From Enterococcus malodoratus ATCC 43197 (GTDB lineage: Bacteria > Bacillota > Bacilli > Lactobacillales > Enterococcaceae), in assembly GCF_000407185.1 (NCBI RefSeq), contig NZ_KE136481.1:637136-701135 (forward strand): a DNA stretch of 64,000 bases, given 5' to 3'. Below the pieces are notes generated by a model. The model did not search any database, was not told the origin of the DNA, and was given only the letters and a program-made list of their open reading frames with translations. The translations under genes were made by a program, and so were the position numbers. Shown here one piece after another: positions 60,023-64,000 of this stretch (its first letter is position 1; each line of letters opens with the position of its first letter).

Positions 60023-60415
60023 CTAATTTTTAAATTGATGAATTGTGATTTTGATGCCTAGTAAATAAGTTGATATCCCTTGAACGTCCTGTTCGCTAAC
60101 AAATGGCGTCTCACTTATTTCGATGCCTAAAAAGACAAAACTCTCATCCTCTGAATTCAGAGTTGAGAGCTCGTCTAAATGATTTGATATAAGCCATAAT
60201 GTTTTGTTGGCTTTTTCTTGATCTTTTGTATTAAATCCTACTTCGTAAAGCATTTCTCTTTCTTTCGTGCCGTCAAAGTATTCTTCGACTGTTCGGCTAC
60301 CCGGCATTGAATAAACGCAGAGTGTATCCTCTCCATCGAGGAACCCCATTGAGCACGGCATCGGAAGGCCCTGTATAGAATCTATCGAATCGGACAGTCT
60401 TTCCCATAAATCCAT
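60023..60415 (-). CDS. Phage minor capsid / tail terminator protein (Minor_capsid_3-like)
   Basis: 130 residues: MDLWERLSDSIDSIQGLPMP near the start and TYLLGIKITIHQF at the end. It is the fourth connector-module gene, corresponding by position to the tail terminator. ATG overlaps the preceding stop (TAATG). Confidence 0.8.
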   Translation of the reverse strand: MDLWERLSDSIDSIQGLPMPCSMGFLDGEDTLCVYSMPGSRTVEEYFDGTKEREMLYEVGFNTKDQEKANKTLWLISNHLDELSTLNSEDESFVFLGIEISETPFVSEQDVQGISTYLLGIKITIHQFKN

Positions 60416-60750
60416 TACAGGTTTCCTCCTTTGATAAACGCTTTACGCCAAGCATTCATATGATTTGCTTTTGCCCTAAGATCCCAACGTCGACTTGTCC
60501 CTGGCGTTGTATAATTCTTAACCCTACTGCCGTTAACCATCCCTCTAAATTGAGGTTTAGCGTAAGGAACGGTGTATGTGATTCGGTTCTTATTAACAAA
60601 GGATTTGTCTCTTAAATTACCTTGTCTTTTCGGAGCATAAAGGTTCATATCTGGATGCATTTGCGCGGTCATATAGTAAAGTGCTGAATTGATGTTCATT
60701 ACGGATAACTTGCGATCTACACCGCCGTTTTCAACCTTCACATAAAGCAT
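60415..60750 (-). CDS. Phage minor capsid protein (Minor_capsid_2 / gp10-like)
   Basis: 111 residues: LYAPKRQGNLRDKSFV and TPGTSRRWDLRAKANHMNAW are typical of this head-tail joining family. It overlaps both neighbours by one base, showing coupled translation. Confidence 0.83.
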   Translation of the reverse strand: MLYVKVENGGVDRKLSVMNINSALYYMTAQMHPDMNLYAPKRQGNLRDKSFVNKNRITYTVPYAKPQFRGMVNGSRVKNYTTPGTSRRWDLRAKANHMNAWRKAFIKGGNL

Positions 60751-61097
60751 TACAACACCTCCAGTTCATACGAGTAAACTTCATTGCTGAAAGGGTTACG
60801 ATTATCTACGATCGTTGTGATGGTGTAGGTTTCGCCTTCAAAATCAAGTTCTGACCCAACATGGTTCTTATTGATCGCTGGCATTGGATCAGAAACACCA
60901 CCAAATAGAAAAGCGATAGCGTTCGCTACCACTTGCCTATTGTTATTCGTACCACTATATACTGTCTGCGGTTGAAAGATCATGTTTTTAATCGTAATTG
61001 GATCGGAAAAAATAGGCTTCTGCCATTTGTCTTTCCCTTGTATTAGACGCAGCACAATGGATTGATTGCAGTACTCCTTTGGCATTAATGGAATCAT
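60750..61097 (-). CDS. Phage minor capsid protein (Minor_capsid_1 / head closure)
   Basis: 115 residues; IPLMPKEYCNQSIVLRLIQG at the start, then IKNMIFQPQTVYSGTNNNRQ and GETYTITTIVDNRNPFS. Position and pattern fit the stopper/head-closure protein. GGAGTTGATTATAG precedes ATG; it overlaps the connector gene by four bases. Confidence 0.83.
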   Translation of the reverse strand: MIPLMPKEYCNQSIVLRLIQGKDKWQKPIFSDPITIKNMIFQPQTVYSGTNNNRQVVANAIAFLFGGVSDPMPAINKNHVGSELDFEGETYTITTIVDNRNPFSNEVYSYELEVL

Positions 61098-61489
61098 CTA
61101 TAATCAACTCCTTTGTAAAGAAGCCCTGTATAAATCAATTCGTTATACGCCTCTGTAGCAACCATCGTTCTACCGACCGTTGCTGCATTAGTATTTCCTG
61201 ATTCAATGCGCATACGACCGACACTAACACTGGCAGGCGAAGCACTTAAAACCTCCGATAATGAAGTAACTCCAACGGATTTAAGGTATTCAATTTGAAC
61301 AGCCATTGCGATTTTGAACTTGTCTACGCGATACTTGAAAGTATCAGCTGACAAAGAGTTTTTCATGTAAAAATCACCGGTAACACGATTTAGTTGGCGC
61401 TCAGCGTATGGTTCTAATTCGTCGAATACTTTTGCTTCAGCTACCTTGCTGAAGCCTAGGGACATATACTCGCTGTGAGTAAGGTACAT
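61094..61489 (-). CDS. Head-tail connector (adaptor) protein
   Basis: 131 residues, helical: MYLTHSEYMSLGFSKV, then YAERQLNRVTGDFYMKNSL and VQIEYLKSVGVTSLSEV. Placed right after the major capsid gene, where gp6-like adaptors lie. Confidence 0.8.
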   Translation of the reverse strand: MYLTHSEYMSLGFSKVAEAKVFDELEPYAERQLNRVTGDFYMKNSLSADTFKYRVDKFKIAMAVQIEYLKSVGVTSLSEVLSASPASVSVGRMRIESGNTNAATVGRTMVATEAYNELIYTGLLYKGVDYR

Positions 61490-61503
61490 AAAATCAATCC
61501 CTT

Positions 61504-61578
61504 CTAAGAAAGCGTGATTTTAGCCCCATCAGTTGTAGCTTCTACTTTTCCAACTTTCGCTGGGGCTACGCTTTTGGG
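61504..61578 (-). promoter_or_regulatory. Candidate -1 frameshift site and extension of the capsid gene
   Basis: Slippery heptamer C CCA AAA (61578-61572) one codon before the capsid stop fits X XXY YYZ exactly. The -1 frame reads SVAPAKVGKVEATTDG then AKITLS and stops at 61504. TAGCCCC after it could pair with GGGGCTA near the end of the extension. Confidence 0.72.
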
Positions 61579-62438
61579 GTTAAAGATACAGAAACTCCGT
61601 CTTTTTGTTTTTCTTTAATAAAGCAATCGTGGTACAGACGGTTTTGGTACAAGTACCCGTCGCCTTGAGAATGTTCGCCTGGAGCAAACAAGAAAACAGT
61701 GTTTTCTTTAACGATTGGAATAACTGATTGCTTAGCTACAACCAAGATATTAATGTCTTGCGCGTCAGCTGTAGCAGCGTATCCATCTGAAAAATTGTAT
61801 TTTGTTTTAAAACAAGTATCGTCCCAAACCTCGACTAACAACACACCATCCAACGAAGTTACTCGGGATTCCAAGGCGGTTTGACCAACGTTTTGATTGG
61901 TAATGTTACGAGTGAACTCAGCAGATCGTTCTAGTGCATCCATTACCGTTGTTGATACAAACGCTACTAGGTTTTGTGGGCCGAATTTACGTGCTGGTAA
62001 AATAGCAGCTTTAATTGCAGAATAAGCATTTTTCTCAGTAATTGTTTCTTCCTTAGTCTTGCCTGCTCCTACAGCTAAAGTAGAGAAACGATAAGCATCA
62101 ATTTCAGGTTGCACGTGTTCTGTAATAAATACATTCGAGATATTAGCTACTGCCAAATCTTGATTTGTTTCATCAACATCTTGTTTATCGATGTAAAACT
62201 CAACGTCACGGTCTTGACCCATTGTGTACACTTTTTTGTCGTTTCCATAGGTACCGCTGTTAAATCCTTTGTTACGCGTGTGATCTTTCAAACCTGATGT
62301 TGAAATAGTAGTAAGGGTGAATGATTTACCACCGTTTACTAATTCTACTTGTGGAACACCTAAGATAGTAGTTAACAGCCCTTGGGTGATTTTTTGATCG
62401 AAAATTCCATTGTCTTTTGTGATGTAATTAATTGCCAT
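61566..62438 (-). CDS. Major capsid protein (short form)
   Basis: 290 residues of HK97-like capsid type: MAINYITKDNGIFDQKITQG, KVYTMGQDRDVEFYIDKQDV (near 70), VFITEHVQPEIDAYRFSTLA (near 105), ending KDGVSVSLTPKA. It follows the scaffold gene. ATG follows GGAGGGAATAAAAC. A C-terminally longer form through -1 frameshifting is likely. Confidence 0.9.
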   Translation of the reverse strand: MAINYITKDNGIFDQKITQGLLTTILGVPQVELVNGGKSFTLTTISTSGLKDHTRNKGFNSGTYGNDKKVYTMGQDRDVEFYIDKQDVDETNQDLAVANISNVFITEHVQPEIDAYRFSTLAVGAGKTKEETITEKNAYSAIKAAILPARKFGPQNLVAFVSTTVMDALERSAEFTRNITNQNVGQTALESRVTSLDGVLLVEVWDDTCFKTKYNFSDGYAATADAQDINILVVAKQSVIPIVKENTVFLFAPGEHSQGDGYLYQNRLYHDCFIKEKQKDGVSVSLTPKA

Positions 62439-62455
62439 GTTTTATTCCCTCCAAT

Positions 62456-63031
62456 TTAATTTTTGTTTGGCATGATTCCTAATGCTTTAGCAAAAGCATC
62501 TTCTTCAACGTTTTGCGCAGAACTAGCATTCCCAGAAAAGGTAGCCTTCTTACCGTCGGGATTAGGTGGAACCTGTTCAGATTGGCCAAATAAATAACCG
62601 TCGCTTTCTTTAAGCGCGGCCAGTTGGTCATCTAATCCTTTTAATCCATCCTCTGCTAATTCCAGTGACTCGCCATCTATTAAAGCTTTAGCAGCTTTAA
62701 TATTCTTTGCCCCTGCTTGTGTTAGGGCTAAGTCGATTGCTGATGATTTCTTAATATCTGCAATCTGTTGCTCAGAATCGGTTTTGTTTTGGTCAAGACG
62801 CGTTTGTAAATCAGTCACTTTTTGTTCCAATTCTTCGTTCCCTTTTGACTTTGCTTTAAAGTCATCAAGCTCACTTTGATTTTTGTCTAATTGCTCTTGA
62901 TACTGAGTCGCTTGCTGTTCCGCGGTAGACACCTTGCTGTTCAGTTCGTTTACAGTTACGCCATGTAAAGCCATTACTGATCCAATCTGTTCGTCTGTTA
63001 AACCTAATTCTTTCAGTTCTTCACGTTTCAT
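62456..63031 (-). CDS. Phage scaffolding protein (GP20 family)
   Basis: 191 residues: MKREELKELGLTDEQIGSVM then a long coiled coil (about 25-105), ALTQAGAKNIKAAKALIDGE and a flexible C-terminus with KKATFSGNASS. Typical GP20 scaffold that is removed on capsid maturation. I prefer the ATG at 63031 (AAAGG at nine bases); the ATG at 63040 overlaps that ribosome site. Confidence 0.88.
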   Translation of the reverse strand: MKREELKELGLTDEQIGSVMALHGVTVNELNSKVSTAEQQATQYQEQLDKNQSELDDFKAKSKGNEELEQKVTDLQTRLDQNKTDSEQQIADIKKSSAIDLALTQAGAKNIKAAKALIDGESLELAEDGLKGLDDQLAALKESDGYLFGQSEQVPPNPDGKKATFSGNASSAQNVEEDAFAKALGIMPNKN

Positions 63032-63113
63032 TTCATTCATCCTTTCGTTGTTTAACGAGGCTACGCCCTCGATGGATTGAACAGTTTAACGCCGTATTCG
63101 GGGCAAAATAAAA

Positions 63114-63131
63114 AGTCCTATTTCTAGGACT
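63114..63131 (-). terminator. Terminator upstream of the scaffold gene
   Basis: Minus-strand stem AGTCCTA/TAGGACT with loop GAAA and TTTTTATTTTG, overlapping the stop of the 73-residue gene, inside the late operon. Confidence 0.72.
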
Positions 63132-63345
63132 GCATATCATCAATTATTTGCATTTTTCCAACTTCCATCATTCCTATTATCGGAAAAGTCCCTTCTTGGC
63201 TAAAAAATGTTTCAACTCTTCCGGAAGGGTACTGCACTGTAACGCATATTTGCTCGAAGTCCTTAGCATCATCAAATACCCATTTCAAAAATTCTTCGTT
63301 CGTTTGCCCACGTTCTTTTCTTCTTTTCGCTTGTTTGAAGTCCAC
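63124..63345 (-). CDS. Phage hypothetical protein, 73 residues
   Basis: GTG start just after GAGGCTAAATAA. Basic N-terminus (MDFKQAKRRKERGQTNEEF), then a small beta region (ICVTVQYPSGRVETFFS, FPIIGMMEVGKMQII). Not recognised. It lies between minor head and scaffold genes and ends in a terminator. Confidence 0.7.
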   Translation of the reverse strand: MDFKQAKRRKERGQTNEEFLKWVFDDAKDFEQICVTVQYPSGRVETFFSQEGTFPIIGMMEVGKMQIIDDMQS

Positions 63346-63573
63346 TTATTTAGCCTCCCCTTTAGGAATACCAATTACTAACCCATCTATCTCTATCTCT
63401 TTAGGTCTATATTCAAGAGATACAGTGGGATATTCAAAAGCACCAGCCTCAATCTTGATGTTTATCAAACGTTTATCATCGATTGGTTCACCATCAACTA
63501 AAATGTCGTAATTTCCGGTGTGCATTACATCTCCTTGAGCTACCCTTTTCTTTTTGATGGTCAATTTTTTCAA
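63346..63573 (-). CDS. Phage hypothetical protein, 75 residues
   Basis: TTG start after GAAAGGA; MKKLTIKKKRVAQGDVMH then NYDILVDGEPIDDKRLINIK and VSLEYRPKEIEIDGLVIGIP. Beta-rich; I do not recognise the family. Its stop abuts the next gene's GTG. Confidence 0.7.
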   Translation of the reverse strand: MKKLTIKKKRVAQGDVMHTGNYDILVDGEPIDDKRLINIKIEAGAFEYPTVSLEYRPKEIEIDGLVIGIPKGEAK

Positions 63574-63588
63574 AATGCATCAATCCTT

Positions 63589-64000
63589 TCAGTCTGAATA
63601 AACCTGTTCTCTACTGTAATCACGGACCAAGAACTCATTGTCATTAATAAGTTCTCTTAATTGTTTCTGCTTGTTAGAAATCACTTGCTTACACATTTGT
63701 ACAGTTTCGGGGTCTTCTAATTCTAACGCCGCATTCATTCGCTTCTTCTGGTAACGAATATCACGCTCTAATCTTCTTTGCTTCTGCTGGATCTCAGCAT
63801 TTCTTTGTACTTCTTCTGGATCATATCGCGGCTGATTGTTTGTGTTCACATCAGGACGGCCAGGATAAAGAATATGTGTACAGTTAATTCCTTGCGTTCC
63901 GCTTGGCTCGCCGTAACCATGATCATAAATAGAGGGTAGATGTCTGAATTCTTCTGGCGCTTCATTTTTCGGCACAGTCAACACCCAACCGCCTTGTATC
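63589..64000 (-). CDS. Phage minor head protein (Phage_min_cap2 family), C-terminal part
   Basis: Open at the right edge; about 136 residues are seen. IQGGWVLTVPKNEAPEEF, EPSGTQGINCTHILYPGRPD and a basic helical C-terminus (QQKQRRLERDIRYQKKRM) match the end of phage minor capsid 2 proteins, which lie after portal. The portal and terminase genes should lie to the right. Confidence 0.8.
   Translation of the reverse strand, partial: IQGGWVLTVPKNEAPEEFRHLPSIYDHGYGEPSGTQGINCTHILYPGRPDVNTNNQPRYDPEEVQRNAEIQQKQRRLERDIRYQKKRMNAALELEDPETVQMCKQVISNKQKQLRELINDNEFLVRDYSREQVYSD

Larger units (their letters stand above)
46377..64000 (-). mobile_element. Siphovirus prophage, late (structural and lysis) half
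   Basis: About 17.6 kb of contiguous minus-strand phage genes in canonical order (head, connectors, tail tube, chaperones, tape measure, baseplate, holin, endolysin). The minor capsid 1/2/3, GP20 scaffold and Gp15 families are typical of Listeria A118- and enterococcal-type siphoviruses. It runs off the right edge, and the left boundary is not proven. Confidence 0.92.

Overview
The window is low-GC Gram-positive DNA, almost certainly from an Enterococcus or close relative. Supporting evidence: the ireB-yqgF-DUF1292 cluster, glnR-glnA, mutS2-cvpA-zapA beside rnhC, an IS6770-like IS30 element, strong AGGAGG ribosome sites with frequent TTG/GTG starts, and perfect GlnR and CcpA-type operators. 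I cannot name the species from the sequence alone.

Positions 1-44.8 kb are chromosome. In order: the end of an FtsX-type permease; an alanine/glycine symporter; an aldo/keto reductase; a Nat-type ABC exporter with a small membrane protein and an XRE regulator; uvrC; trxA; mutS2-cvpA-zapA diverging from rnhC; an amidohydrolase and an amidase; a two-component system next to an ABC transporter whose permease is cut by an in-frame TAA; an NmrA-like protein diverging from its TetR regulator across twin operators; an amino-acid ABC permease and binding protein with no ATPase; lactate oxidase under a perfect cre; the ireB-yqgF-DUF1292 cluster; tspO; a LytTR-DUF3021 pair; a methyltransferase; an ABC-2 exporter; an IS30 element; glnRA; a PLP enzyme-hflX-miaA-glpQ cluster; clpP; a LUD-domain protein; a nuclease; an SPFH protein and a CPBP protease. 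Two very small genes, a 57-residue protein at 34.1 kb and a 67-residue protein at 15.7 kb, are supported by their signals.

From 44.8 to 46.1 kb there is no ordinary gene. The minus strand carries a tandem series of promoter plus short leader plus intrinsic-terminator units that look like a multicopy small-RNA array. Four units share a near-cre motif in the promoter spacer. The same stretch holds a 54-codon cationic, single-membrane-segment peptide ORF overlapping a 16-codon upstream ORF. A structurally odd tRNA-like gene lies at 46.1 kb. I regard this as the least explained part of the window.

From 46.4 kb to the end is the late half of a siphovirus prophage, all on the minus strand. Transcription runs from the right edge: minor head protein, scaffold, major capsid, connectors, major tail protein, tail chaperones, tape measure, Dit, Tal-like protein, beta-helix fibre, baseplate protein, small proteins, holin, a 34-residue charged protein and endolysin. 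The integrase, lysogeny, portal and terminase genes are outside the window. Both the capsid and the major tail gene are followed, in the -1 frame, by about 22 codons encoding similar peptides (xVxPAxVGKxxxTxDGAxIxL). The capsid has a canonical CCCAAAA slippery heptamer and the tail gene has a G-run followed by a 9-bp hairpin, so a matched pair of programmed -1 frameshifts is likely. Several intrinsic terminators inside the late operon suggest graded expression or antitermination.
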